Below are positions 43,022 through 51,478 of a stretch of 64,000 nucleotides of DNA, piece after piece. The notes beneath the pieces were generated by a model. It made no database searches and was not told the DNA's origin. It saw only the letters and a list, made by a program, of their open reading frames with translations. How positions within the stretch are numbered: the first letter of the stretch is position 1; each line of letters starts with the position of its first letter. The DNA comes from Gillisia sp. CAL575 (GTDB lineage Bacteria; Bacteroidota; Bacteroidia; Flavobacteriales; Flavobacteriaceae): NCBI RefSeq assembly GCF_000403785.1, contig NZ_APHJ01000028.1, positions 1-64,000 of the forward strand, given 5' to 3'. The translations under genes were made by a program, and so were the position numbers.

Positions 43022-44242
43022 ATGATAAAATTTTTAATAATAACACAGGATTTAAGGGTTTCCGGGACAAGTGCAGGTGTTATCGAAAGATCTTTTTTAA
43101 CAAAATTGCGAAAAATCTATCCAGATTCACTAATTGATGTACTATATCTGTCTAACTCTAATTTAGATGATGACCTAAAGATATTACCTGTAAATTCAAT
43201 TACAAAAAAGGTTATAAATCATAACATTCCAATTCATGTTAAATGGATTAATAGGTTTACGACAAGGTTTATGAACATTTTATACGCGGAAAATTATATT
43301 TCTAAAAAATATGCCAAGCATATTAATAATATCAATCATTTACCATATAATCATATATTTATTAGAAGTGCTGGACTAAAACATGAAACAATTTTGGCAT
43401 TGCATAATCTTCCTGTTCTACACAAATCAATAATTTATTTTCATGATCCTTATCCAAATTCTTGGTATCAAGGAAAGTCCTCCAAAATTCATAAAAATGA
43501 GATTTTAAGGTTAAGGAGAATTATTCAAATAACCCAGCAGGCTAAAACATGTTGTGCTTCAGCTTATTACATGGCAAAGGATTTACAGTTTTTATACGCT
43601 TCGGATAAAAATTTTTATACGCTTCCTCACTACTTTGATGTTAGTGCCTTTAATTTGAATTATAGAGATAAAATAAGGAAAAAAGAAAAAAAAATTCAAA
43701 TATCCTATCATGGAGCTTTAATGCTTGGAAGAAATATCTTTAATGTTTTAAAAGCATATAAACTACTTATTCAACAAAATCAAGATATTAAAATCCATAC
43801 AGAATTCATTTTAAGAGTTAAAGGTGATAATATTGATAAGTTAAAACGAGAATTTGGAAATATCAGTAATATCAAAATACTTAAGCCATTAGATTTTTCT
43901 AATTCGGCTTTTGAACAGATGCATGAAAGTGATATTAATATAATACTGGAAAATGGCCCTTATTATTGTAATATCTTACCGGGAAAAGTTCCTTTTTTAG
44001 CATCTACAGGAAAATCTGTTTTAGTTGTATCTCCTAAAAGAAGTGAGTTAAGAAGAATTATGAACAATAATAGCAGGTATATTGCTGATATGAATAATGT
44101 TGAAGAAATTAAAATAAATTTAGAAAATCTAATATGGGATAAAATGGAAAACAGAGAGACAATTAATCCGTTTGGAGATTATTTTAGTGATGAAAATTTT
44201 AAAAAATGTCTAACTAATATTATAGAAGCTACAGATGAATAA
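43022..44242 (+). CDS. GT4-like glycosyltransferase (GT-B)
   Basis: 406 residues. The N-terminal FLIITQDLRVSGTSAGVIER resembles the glycine-rich acceptor-side start of GT4 enzymes. The C-terminal half carries IQISYHGALMLGRNIFNVLK, RVKGDNIDKL and LPGKVPFLASTGKSVLVVSP, matching the nucleotide-sugar half of a GT-B fold. The canonical E-x7-E is not clear, so the family call is moderate. It overlaps the next gene by 8 bases. Confidence 0.72.
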   Translation: MIKFLIITQDLRVSGTSAGVIERSFLTKLRKIYPDSLIDVLYLSNSNLDDDLKILPVNSITKKVINHNIPIHVKWINRFTTRFMNILYAENYISKKYAKHINNINHLPYNHIFIRSAGLKHETILALHNLPVLHKSIIYFHDPYPNSWYQGKSSKIHKNEILRLRRIIQITQQAKTCCASAYYMAKDLQFLYASDKNFYTLPHYFDVSAFNLNYRDKIRKKEKKIQISYHGALMLGRNIFNVLKAYKLLIQQNQDIKIHTEFILRVKGDNIDKLKREFGNISNIKILKPLDFSNSAFEQMHESDINIILENGPYYCNILPGKVPFLASTGKSVLVVSPKRSELRRIMNNNSRYIADMNNVEEIKINLENLIWDKMENRETINPFGDYFSDENFKKCLTNIIEATDE

Positions 44243-45050
44243 CCCATTAGGGATACATTTATATTCTTTTTCTTTAAATAGGACAGATGATAAAGATAAT
44301 TTTGGTGATCTTATTGGTAAATATTTGATAGATAAGATTACCAAAAGGAAAATAGTTGAAGTAATGCACCCATCAATGAGGCGTTATAAATATTTTATTA
44401 AACATTATTTAACGGTAGGTAGTATTTTAGAAGTTGCCAATAACAATTCCATAATCTGGGGAAGTGGAATTATCAGACAAAATGATCATATTGAAAAAGC
44501 TAAATTTCTATTAGTAAGAGGACCTTACACAAGAAACAGGTTGTTGCAACTTAAATATGACGTACCAGAGCGCTTTGGAGATCCCGCTTTGATACTTTCT
44601 GATTTATATCCGAAAAAAAATAATCCTTATTATAAAATTGGAATTGCTCCACATTATATTGATTATGACCTTGTATTTAATTCTGTTGCTGATACAGATT
44701 TAAACGTTATAGATTTACTAACTGTTAATATTGAAACAGTTATAGACTCTTTGGTTGATTGTTCTATTATCTTTTCTTCTTCTTTACATGGAATTATTGT
44801 TGCACATTCTTATGGTATACCTGCTATTTGGATTCAGCTTTCTAATAATCTTGGTGGAGATAATGTTAAATTTTACGATTACTTTGAATCCGTTGGCATA
44901 TTTAACTATCCAACAATTCAGGTATTCAATGAGAATTTAAACTTTGATTATTTACTGAAAATTTTTCAAAATAATCGTGATATTTCTTTACCTACTCAAG
45001 ATATGATTACTTTAAGGAAAAGTGACATTTATGAAACTTGTCCATTTTAA
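44235..45050 (+). CDS. Polysaccharide pyruvyl transferase family protein
   Basis: 271 residues. DKDNFGDLIGKYLIDKI near the start, the mid segment IIWGSGIIRQNDHIEKAKFL with VRGPYTRNRL, and the late SSSLHGIIVAHSYGIPAIWI are characteristic of pyruvyl transferases (PssM/CsaB/ExoV type) that add pyruvate ketals from phosphoenolpyruvate to sugar residues. The product would carry an extra negative charge. Soluble, no membrane segment. Confidence 0.9.
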   Translation: MNNPLGIHLYSFSLNRTDDKDNFGDLIGKYLIDKITKRKIVEVMHPSMRRYKYFIKHYLTVGSILEVANNNSIIWGSGIIRQNDHIEKAKFLLVRGPYTRNRLLQLKYDVPERFGDPALILSDLYPKKNNPYYKIGIAPHYIDYDLVFNSVADTDLNVIDLLTVNIETVIDSLVDCSIIFSSSLHGIIVAHSYGIPAIWIQLSNNLGGDNVKFYDYFESVGIFNYPTIQVFNENLNFDYLLKIFQNNRDISLPTQDMITLRKSDIYETCPF

Positions 45051-45064
45051 ATTTACTCTTTAAG

Positions 45065-46084
45065 ATGCGTATTGGAAATAATCCACAGAAAGAAGCTATT
45101 TTAGAAAATGATGGATATGTATTCCAAATAGTCATCCCTGTCTATATTCCAAACTTGAGGGGTTACTATACTGAAAGTTTTAAAGTTTTAAAGAACTGTA
45201 TTCTCTCACTGCAAAAAACGGTGAGTTATAAAACATTTATTTGCATCGTTAATAATGGAAGTTGCGGTGAAATCTTACAATATTTGAATGAACAATTAAG
45301 TGCAGGCAGCATAAATGAAATTGTTCATACCCATAATATAGGAAAGCTCAATGCTATAATAAAAGGCATGGCTGGTCATAATATACCTTTAGTTACGATT
45401 GCAGATGCTGACATTCTATTTAAGCAAGATTGGCAGACTGAAACCATTACAGTTTTTAATAACTTTCCCAAAGCAGGGGTTGTAGGTCTTATCCCTCAAT
45501 TTAAGATGTTTACCTCCCATAGCAGTAATTTAATTTTTGATTCATTATGGAATTCGCAATTAAAATTTTCAAAAGTCAAAGATAAAGAGGCTTTGGTTAG
45601 GTTTTATGATAGTATAGGTTGGGACGATAATTATAACAAAGATTATTTAAGTCAGCAATTAACTATTTCTTCAAATTGTCATAAATCAATAGTTGGCTCA
45701 GGTCATGCAGTTGCAACTTATAAAAGGGAAATATTTACTAAATTATTAAGTAAAACTTCAAAATATAAACTTGGTGGTGATTCGGAAACACAGTTTCTGG
45801 ATATTTCAGTTTTGAAATTAGATGGGTGGAGATTAACTACTGAAAAAAATTATGCTTTTCACATGGGCAATACTTGGGAAACTTGGATGCAAGCAGAAAT
45901 AGATAGTTTATCTCAAAATAATAAAATTAAAATACCGAACCTTCAATCAAACGTTTTAACCTCACAGAAATTCTGTTTTATTATTAAATCAAGATTTTTT
46001 AAAAAGTTTTTAAAATGGAAACCATTTTATCTTTTTTTTCTAAAGAGACAACAATTACCAAACTCAATGATTAAAACCTATTGA
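45065..46084 (+). CDS. GT2-like glycosyltransferase
   Basis: About 339 residues. QIVIPVYIPNLRGYYTESFK, CIVNNGSCGEILQYLNEQL, NIGKLNAIIKGM and TIADADILFKQDW (DxD-type metal site) give a GT-A fold; HMGNTWETWM lies near the end. Less standard than its neighbours. The frame can reach a TTG at 45038 within the pyruvyl-transferase gene; I prefer the ATG at 45065. Confidence 0.85.
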   Translation: MRIGNNPQKEAILENDGYVFQIVIPVYIPNLRGYYTESFKVLKNCILSLQKTVSYKTFICIVNNGSCGEILQYLNEQLSAGSINEIVHTHNIGKLNAIIKGMAGHNIPLVTIADADILFKQDWQTETITVFNNFPKAGVVGLIPQFKMFTSHSSNLIFDSLWNSQLKFSKVKDKEALVRFYDSIGWDDNYNKDYLSQQLTISSNCHKSIVGSGHAVATYKREIFTKLLSKTSKYKLGGDSETQFLDISVLKLDGWRLTTEKNYAFHMGNTWETWMQAEIDSLSQNNKIKIPNLQSNVLTSQKFCFIIKSRFFKKFLKWKPFYLFFLKRQQLPNSMIKTY

Positions 46085-46085
46085 T

Positions 46086-47006
46086 ATGCAAAAACCTGTA
46101 TTTTCAATATTGATAACAACAAAGAATCGCATCTTAGACCTTAAACTAACACTTATTAAGATTGATCATTTAATCATTAGCAAACAAGTGGAGTGTATTA
46201 TTTGTGATGATGGTTCTGTAGATGGAACCCATTCAATTATTACAAAGGAATTCCCGAACATAATATTGCTTAGAAACTCAAAAAGTATTGGTTTAATTGC
46301 GAGCAGAAATAGGCTTTTAAAAGAGACTTCATCAAAATATGCAATTTCTTTAGACGATGATTCAAACTTTTTAACTCTCAATCCATTAAACATTATTGAA
46401 AATTATTTTAATGCTAATCCAAATTGTGGCGTTGTTGCCTTTAGGATACTTTGGGGTAAGGAGCTACCACAAAAATTAAAAAGCGAGGATGTACCATGTC
46501 GGGTAAAAAGTTTTGTTGGATGTGGGCATGCATGGCGTATGGATGCATGGAGGGATATTCCAAATTATCCAGAATGGTATATTTTTTATGGTGAAGAGGA
46601 GTTTGCATCTTATCAGTTATTTAAAAAAGACTGGCAGGTGCATTATGTTCCCCAAGTTCTGGTACATCATCGGGTAGAGGTTAGTAATAGAAAATCTCAA
46701 GAGGATTATAAAATACGTTTAAGAAGATCCTTACGATCTGGGTGGTATAATTACGTTCTATTTTTACCATGGTTACAAATTCCCAAAAGATTTTTATATA
46801 CCTTCTACATGCAATTAAAACTTAAAGTTTTTAAAGGTGACTTTAAGGCCACGTTAGCCATTTTTCAAGCTCTTTTAGATCTAATATATCATTTTCCCAA
46901 ATTGATTTTAAATAATAACCGCCTTACTAAAATTGAATATAAAGAATTTGAAAATTTATCAAATACAAAGATTTACTGGAAACCCAAATATAAAATAGAT
47001 GTTTGA
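46086..47006 (+). CDS. GT2 family glycosyltransferase
   Basis: 306 residues. FSILITTKNRILDLKLTLIK, CIICDDGSVDGTHSII, SIGLIASRNRLL, metal site ISLDDDSNFL and the late FYGEEEFASYQLFKK are all GT2 hallmarks (the EEE region supplies the base). A hydrophobic/basic C-terminal tail suggests membrane association. Overlaps the following methyltransferase gene by 8 bases. Confidence 0.92.
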   Translation: MQKPVFSILITTKNRILDLKLTLIKIDHLIISKQVECIICDDGSVDGTHSIITKEFPNIILLRNSKSIGLIASRNRLLKETSSKYAISLDDDSNFLTLNPLNIIENYFNANPNCGVVAFRILWGKELPQKLKSEDVPCRVKSFVGCGHAWRMDAWRDIPNYPEWYIFYGEEEFASYQLFKKDWQVHYVPQVLVHHRVEVSNRKSQEDYKIRLRRSLRSGWYNYVLFLPWLQIPKRFLYTFYMQLKLKVFKGDFKATLAIFQALLDLIYHFPKLILNNNRLTKIEYKEFENLSNTKIYWKPKYKIDV

Positions 47007-47772
47007 TAATTTGAAGAAACAATTTACGGTTCAAAAGCGACTTAAAATAAAGTATCATTTAAGGCATTTAAAAGCTTTAGCTTTTCCATATAATCTATCA
47101 AAAATGGCATTGACACATAAAACTGATAAATATGGATATCATTTTTATACACCCCATTATCAGAAGCATTTTAAAAAATTCAAATTTAAGAAGATTAAAC
47201 TTTTGGAAATAGGTGTTGGAGGCTATGAAAATCCATATCTGGGAGGAAATTCTCTAAGAATGTGGAAATCATATTTTCCTTTTGCTAAGATATTTTCGTT
47301 TGATATCTATGATAAATCATTTTTGCAAGAAAATAGAATCAAGATACTACAGGGAAGTCAGGTTGACGAAATATTTTTGGAGGAATTAATCCAAGAGGTT
47401 AGAGAGCCAACAATTATAATAGATGATGGCAGCCATATGAACGATCATGTTATAAAAACATTTGAAATCTTATTCCCAAAACTTAAATTGGGCGGAATTT
47501 ATGTAATTGAGGATACTCAAACTTCATATTGGGAAAATAAGGGAGGTTCTAGTATAGAATTTAATAAGAGTGTTACTATAATGGGGTACTTCAAAAGTTT
47601 AGTTGATGGTTTAAATCATCAAGAATTTGAAAACCCAGGATATCAACCTACTTATTTTAATTTAAATATTACCTCGATCCATTTTTATCATAATTTAATT
47701 GTAGTATGTAAAGGATTAAATAATGAAGTCTCAAATTATATGGTTAATAACCAGAAACCAAATAAAACTTAG
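46999..47772 (+). CDS. SAM-dependent methyltransferase (CmcI/MycE-like)
   Basis: 257 residues. LTHKTDKYGYHFYTPHYQKH followed by KIKLLEIGVGGYENPYLGGN (SAM site), IFSFDIYDKSFLQE (acidic strand 2), TIIIDDGSHMNDHVIKTFEI and GGIYVIEDTQTSYW match the CmcI/mycinamicin-type O-methyltransferases with an Mg-binding DDGSH site. It probably methylates a sugar hydroxyl of the glycan or a terminal residue (inference). Ends just before a gene that lacks a normal start codon. Confidence 0.88.
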   Translation: MFDNLKKQFTVQKRLKIKYHLRHLKALAFPYNLSKMALTHKTDKYGYHFYTPHYQKHFKKFKFKKIKLLEIGVGGYENPYLGGNSLRMWKSYFPFAKIFSFDIYDKSFLQENRIKILQGSQVDEIFLEELIQEVREPTIIIDDGSHMNDHVIKTFEILFPKLKLGGIYVIEDTQTSYWENKGGSSIEFNKSVTIMGYFKSLVDGLNHQEFENPGYQPTYFNLNITSIHFYHNLIVVCKGLNNEVSNYMVNNQKPNKT

Positions 47773-47891
47773 AAATAATAGAAGATAAAATAGCCATCCT
47801 TACTACAGTTGCTAATTTTGAGCTATATCAGCAGACCTCAAAATTATATCCTAAGAATCTACAGGTTTACGTTATTGATGGTAGAAATGGA

Positions 47892-48575
47892 ATGCACGGC
47901 TTGGACAGTATTTTTTTTATGTTTAAAAAGCTCAAAAAACTTGATATTAAATGGCTAGTACTGGCAGATGAGGATGTAATATTTCAAAAGCCGGAGGGAA
48001 TATTCAGTCTAATAGCCTACATGGAAAATCATAATTATTCGGTAGCTGGGATTCGAGATGGAGGGGTAATAAATCATAGGAATAAAAATCCATATTCAAT
48101 TAATACATTTTTTTCAATTCTTAACTTTGATGAGGTGTTAAAGCTATATAATAAAAAGAAGATTTTAAGTAGCCAATATATTCAAGAAAATGAGTTTAAT
48201 GATGAGCTAGATCTTTTGCCCTTTAAATTTGATCAGTCTAGTTTATACGAACCTTATTATTGTTTCTATTTTTGGTTGAGAAGAAAGGGAATGAAAATCC
48301 TATTTCTAAATTCTAAAATGCGAGATGACATTGATGATAAAATAAGCAATGAAGTTTTTCTTCCTGATGGATCTTTATTTTTAATTCATACATGGTATGC
48401 TCGAGCCTATGGTAATAATAAAAAACATACAGAGAGAATAGATCTGATTTTAGACAAAATAGATTTCGGAGAAAATATTGTGGAACCTATAATTTTTAAA
48501 GATAGATTGTTTCGAATAAATAAGGAAGTGCGAAAAGTATTCAAAAAAATTATAATAAAACTTGAAAAACTATAG
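47892..48575 (+). CDS. Putative GT-A-type glycosyltransferase; true 5' end probably near 47775
   Basis: The first canonical start is the ATG at 47892 (228 codons), but the frame stays open upstream to 47766 and codes for convincing protein (KIAILTTVANFELYQQTSKL, then VYVIDGRNGMHG). The ATG lies in the middle of a conserved-looking strand-turn segment, so the 684-base span given here is a minimum. The core LVLADEDVIFQKPEGIFSLI resembles a GT-A metal-site region; PDGSLFLIHTWYARAY lies late. I do not recognise the exact family. Start options upstream are only ATA/ATT-type codons, or a frameshift relative to the preceding gene. Confidence 0.6.
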   Translation: MHGLDSIFFMFKKLKKLDIKWLVLADEDVIFQKPEGIFSLIAYMENHNYSVAGIRDGGVINHRNKNPYSINTFFSILNFDEVLKLYNKKKILSSQYIQENEFNDELDLLPFKFDQSSLYEPYYCFYFWLRRKGMKILFLNSKMRDDIDDKISNEVFLPDGSLFLIHTWYARAYGNNKKHTERIDLILDKIDFGENIVEPIIFKDRLFRINKEVRKVFKKIIIKLEKL

Positions 48576-48581
48576 CGAATT

Positions 48582-49268
48582 ATGACAGCCAGCATAATTC
48601 ATAAAACGATAGCCATCATACCTGCTAGAGGAGGTTCTAAAAGATTTCCGGGTAAAAACATCAGATTATTGGATGGATTACCTCTTATTGAGCATAGTAT
48701 TAATTATGCTAAAGTAAACAGCGATATTATTGACAATATATATGTTTCAACAGATGACGCCGAGATAAAGCGCATAGCAATGGATGAGGGAGTTGAAGTG
48801 ATAGACCGACCTTTAGGAATTTCTGGAGATGAGGCTACTACGCTTTCGGCTTTAAAACATGTCCTTGAAAATGTTGAATATAATATAGAAAACGTTATTT
48901 TACTGCAGCCTACAAATCCTCTAAGGCCCAAGTCGCTTTTGGTAGATGCTTTTCAGGTTTTTGAGATAGGTGGTTATGAGAGTTTGATGACGGTGAGTGA
49001 AAGTCATAAAAAATTAGGCAGAATTGAAGATAAAAAGTTTGTGCCTTACAATTACAAAATGGGCCAACGCAGTCAGGATTTGGAACCGCTTTATTATGAA
49101 AATGGCTTGCTTTATATAATAAAGGCTTCTCTAATTCTTGAAGGAAGTTTACTTGGAAAGAAGAATTTTCCTTTTATTGTAGATCATCCATTTGCAGCTG
49201 TAGACATAGACTATGAAGATGACTTGGATTATGCCGAATTTTTGATAAAGAAGAATTCTACTAAATAA
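48582..49268 (+). CDS. neuA: CMP-nonulosonate cytidylyltransferase (acylneuraminate type)
   Basis: 228 residues. The N-terminal CTP-binding motif IIPARGGSKRFPGKNIRLL, then VSTDDAEIKRIAMDEGVEVI, LLQPTNPLRP and the late FAAVDIDYEDDLDYAEFL are the standard CMP-sialate synthetase blocks. It activates a nine-carbon sugar acid (neuraminic, legionaminic or related) with CTP. It heads a neuA-neuB-neuC block with gaps of 12 and 23 bases, so the pathway is locally complete from UDP-GlcNAc. Confidence 0.92.
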   Translation: MTASIIHKTIAIIPARGGSKRFPGKNIRLLDGLPLIEHSINYAKVNSDIIDNIYVSTDDAEIKRIAMDEGVEVIDRPLGISGDEATTLSALKHVLENVEYNIENVILLQPTNPLRPKSLLVDAFQVFEIGGYESLMTVSESHKKLGRIEDKKFVPYNYKMGQRSQDLEPLYYENGLLYIIKASLILEGSLLGKKNFPFIVDHPFAAVDIDYEDDLDYAEFLIKKNSTK

Positions 49269-49280
49269 GAACCAGATTTA

Positions 49281-50324
49281 ATGAAACCATATATACAAAT
49301 AGCAGGAAGAAAGATAGGTGAAGATTTTCCCCCATTAGTGGTAGCAGAAATAGGAATTAATCATGAAGGTTCTTTACAAACTGCAAAAGAAATGGTGGAT
49401 GCTGCACATAGAGCGGGTGTAGAAATGATAAAACATCAAACTCATATAGTGGAGGATGAAATGAGTTCTGAAGCTAAAAATGTGATCCCGGGAAATGCTG
49501 ATATTTCTATTTATGAAATAATGGAACGCTGTTCACTGAATGAAGCGGATGAAAAAAGTTTAAAAAATTATATAGAAAGGAAAGGAATAATTTTTATTTC
49601 TACCCCATTTTCCAGAGCGGCTGCAAATAGGTTAGAGAATTTTGATGTTCCCGCTTACAAAATAGGGAGTGGGGAATGTAATAATTATCCGCTATTGGAA
49701 CATATTGCTGGTTTTGGTAAGCCTGTAATTCTAAGTACCGGGATGAATAATATTGAAAGTGTGAAAAAAGCAGTTGCTATATTTGATAAATTCAAAACAC
49801 CTATAGCTCTTTTACATACCACAAATCTGTATCCAACTCCAATTCATTTAGTTCGTTTAGGAGCTATGCAAGAGCTGCATGAAGCTTTTCCAGATAAAGT
49901 CTTCGGACTTTCAGATCACACCTTAAATAATAACGCCTGCTTGGGTGCAGTAGCTTTGGGTGCCTCGATCTTAGAAAGACATTTTACAGATCATATGAAG
50001 CGTACAGGTCCAGATATTATTTGTAGTATGGATGAACAATCCTGTAAAGAGCTCATTATTTCAAGCACAGAGATCGCTTTAATGAGAGGAGGTAAAAAAG
50101 AAGCTGCCTTAGAAGAAAAGGTGACAATAGATTTTGCGTTCGCCACCGTTTGTTCTATAAAAGAAATTAAGAAAGGTGAAATTTTTTCTAACGAAAATAT
50201 ATGGGTGAAACGCCCTGGTACAGGGGAGATCTTAGCAGATAAATATGAAAGCATCATTGGGAAAAAGGCCACAGCTGATATTAAGGTTGATAGACAACTG
50301 AAATTGACTGATGTGGAAAATTAA
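49281..50324 (+). CDS. neuB: N-acetylneuraminate/legionaminate synthase
   Basis: 347 residues. A TIM barrel ([69 protein letters not shown]) condenses phosphoenolpyruvate with an N-acetylhexosamine. The C-terminal antifreeze-like SAF domain begins near residue 285 ([30 protein letters not shown]). Whether the substrate is ManNAc or a di-N-acetyl 6-deoxy sugar cannot be read reliably from sequence. Confidence 0.94.
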   Translation: MKPYIQIAGRKIGEDFPPLVVAEIGINHEGSLQTAKEMVDAAHRAGVEMIKHQTHIVEDEMSSEAKNVIPGNADISIYEIMERCSLNEADEKSLKNYIERKGIIFISTPFSRAAANRLENFDVPAYKIGSGECNNYPLLEHIAGFGKPVILSTGMNNIESVKKAVAIFDKFKTPIALLHTTNLYPTPIHLVRLGAMQELHEAFPDKVFGLSDHTLNNNACLGAVALGASILERHFTDHMKRTGPDIICSMDEQSCKELIISSTEIALMRGGKKEAALEEKVTIDFAFATVCSIKEIKKGEIFSNENIWVKRPGTGEILADKYESIIGKKATADIKVDRQLKLTDVEN

Positions 50325-50347
50325 AATATAGAAAGCGAATTATATAA

Positions 50348-51478
50348 ATGACTCAAAAAAAGATCCTTTTTTTAACCGGGACGAGAGCCGATTTTGGAAA
50401 AATTAAGTCACTAATTCAGATTTTAGAATCTCATAAAAATTTCGAAGTATTTGTATTTGTAACAGGAATGCACTTGCAACAAGAGTATGGTTACACCTTG
50501 CTTGAAATAGAACGTTGTAATTTTTCCAATGTTTATACTTTTGAAAATTTTACTCATGAGACAACCATGGATCTTACACTGGCAAAAACCATAGAAGGAT
50601 TGTCTGGATATATTAAAGAAATTAAGCCAGATATGATTGTAGTTCATGGAGATCGTGTGGAAACTTTAGCTGGAGCAATTGTTGGATCTTTAAATAATAT
50701 TTTAGTTGCACATATTGAAGGAGGAGAAATATCTGGAACTGTAGATGAATTAATTAGACATAGTGTTAGTAAGCTTAGTCATATTCATTACGTCTCTAAT
50801 AAGCTAGCAAGAAAAAGGTTGATGCAAATGGGAGAGATTGCAGAATCAATTAGAATTATTGGTTCTCCAGATGTTGATGTAATGTTCTCTGAAAACTTGC
50901 CAGATCTTCAAAAAGTGAAAACCTATTACGAAATAGAGTTTGACACCTATGCAATTGCTATGTTTCACCCGGTAACTACTGAATTTTCGCAAATGCGTAA
51001 TTATGCACAACAGTTCGTTAAAGCAATATTAAATAATGACCGTAATTATATCATTGTATATCCTAATAATGACCTAGGTAGCAATATAATTTTGGAAGAA
51101 ATATTTTCTTTAAAAGGCAATTCAAGATTTAGATTAATCCCTTCCTTAAGATTTGAATACTTCCTAACACTATTAAAAAATGCAAGCTTTATAATTGGAA
51201 ACAGCAGTGCTGGAATTAGAGAAGCTCCATATTATGGAGTTCCTGTAATAAATATTGGTACCCGTCAAAATAATAGAGCTGAAGATTCTAAAATATTAAA
51301 TGTAGATTATAGTTATCAAGAAATTACTCAAGCACTACAAGAAACTCAATTTATATCTAAGGGAAATGCTGTTAGAGAATTCGGAGATGGGAATAGTGCT
51401 AATAAGTTTTTAGAGTCTTTAGAAAAGCTTGATATTTGGAAGCTAGATAAACAAAAACAGTTTAGAGATTTAGTTTGA
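50348..51478 (+). CDS. neuC: Hydrolysing UDP-GlcNAc 2-epimerase
   Basis: 376 residues. ILFLTGTRADFGKIKSLIQI at the start, VVHGDRVETLAGAIVGSLNN, HIEGGEISGTVDELIRHSVS and GNSSAGIREAPYYGVPVINI at the end are the NeuC/WecB-type GT-B fold. It releases UDP and forms ManNAc (or the bacillosamine-derived equivalent, LegG-like) for NeuB. The stop overlaps the TTG start of the next gene. Confidence 0.93.
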   Translation: MTQKKILFLTGTRADFGKIKSLIQILESHKNFEVFVFVTGMHLQQEYGYTLLEIERCNFSNVYTFENFTHETTMDLTLAKTIEGLSGYIKEIKPDMIVVHGDRVETLAGAIVGSLNNILVAHIEGGEISGTVDELIRHSVSKLSHIHYVSNKLARKRLMQMGEIAESIRIIGSPDVDVMFSENLPDLQKVKTYYEIEFDTYAIAMFHPVTTEFSQMRNYAQQFVKAILNNDRNYIIVYPNNDLGSNIILEEIFSLKGNSRFRLIPSLRFEYFLTLLKNASFIIGNSSAGIREAPYYGVPVINIGTRQNNRAEDSKILNVDYSYQEITQALQETQFISKGNAVREFGDGNSANKFLESLEKLDIWKLDKQKQFRDLV

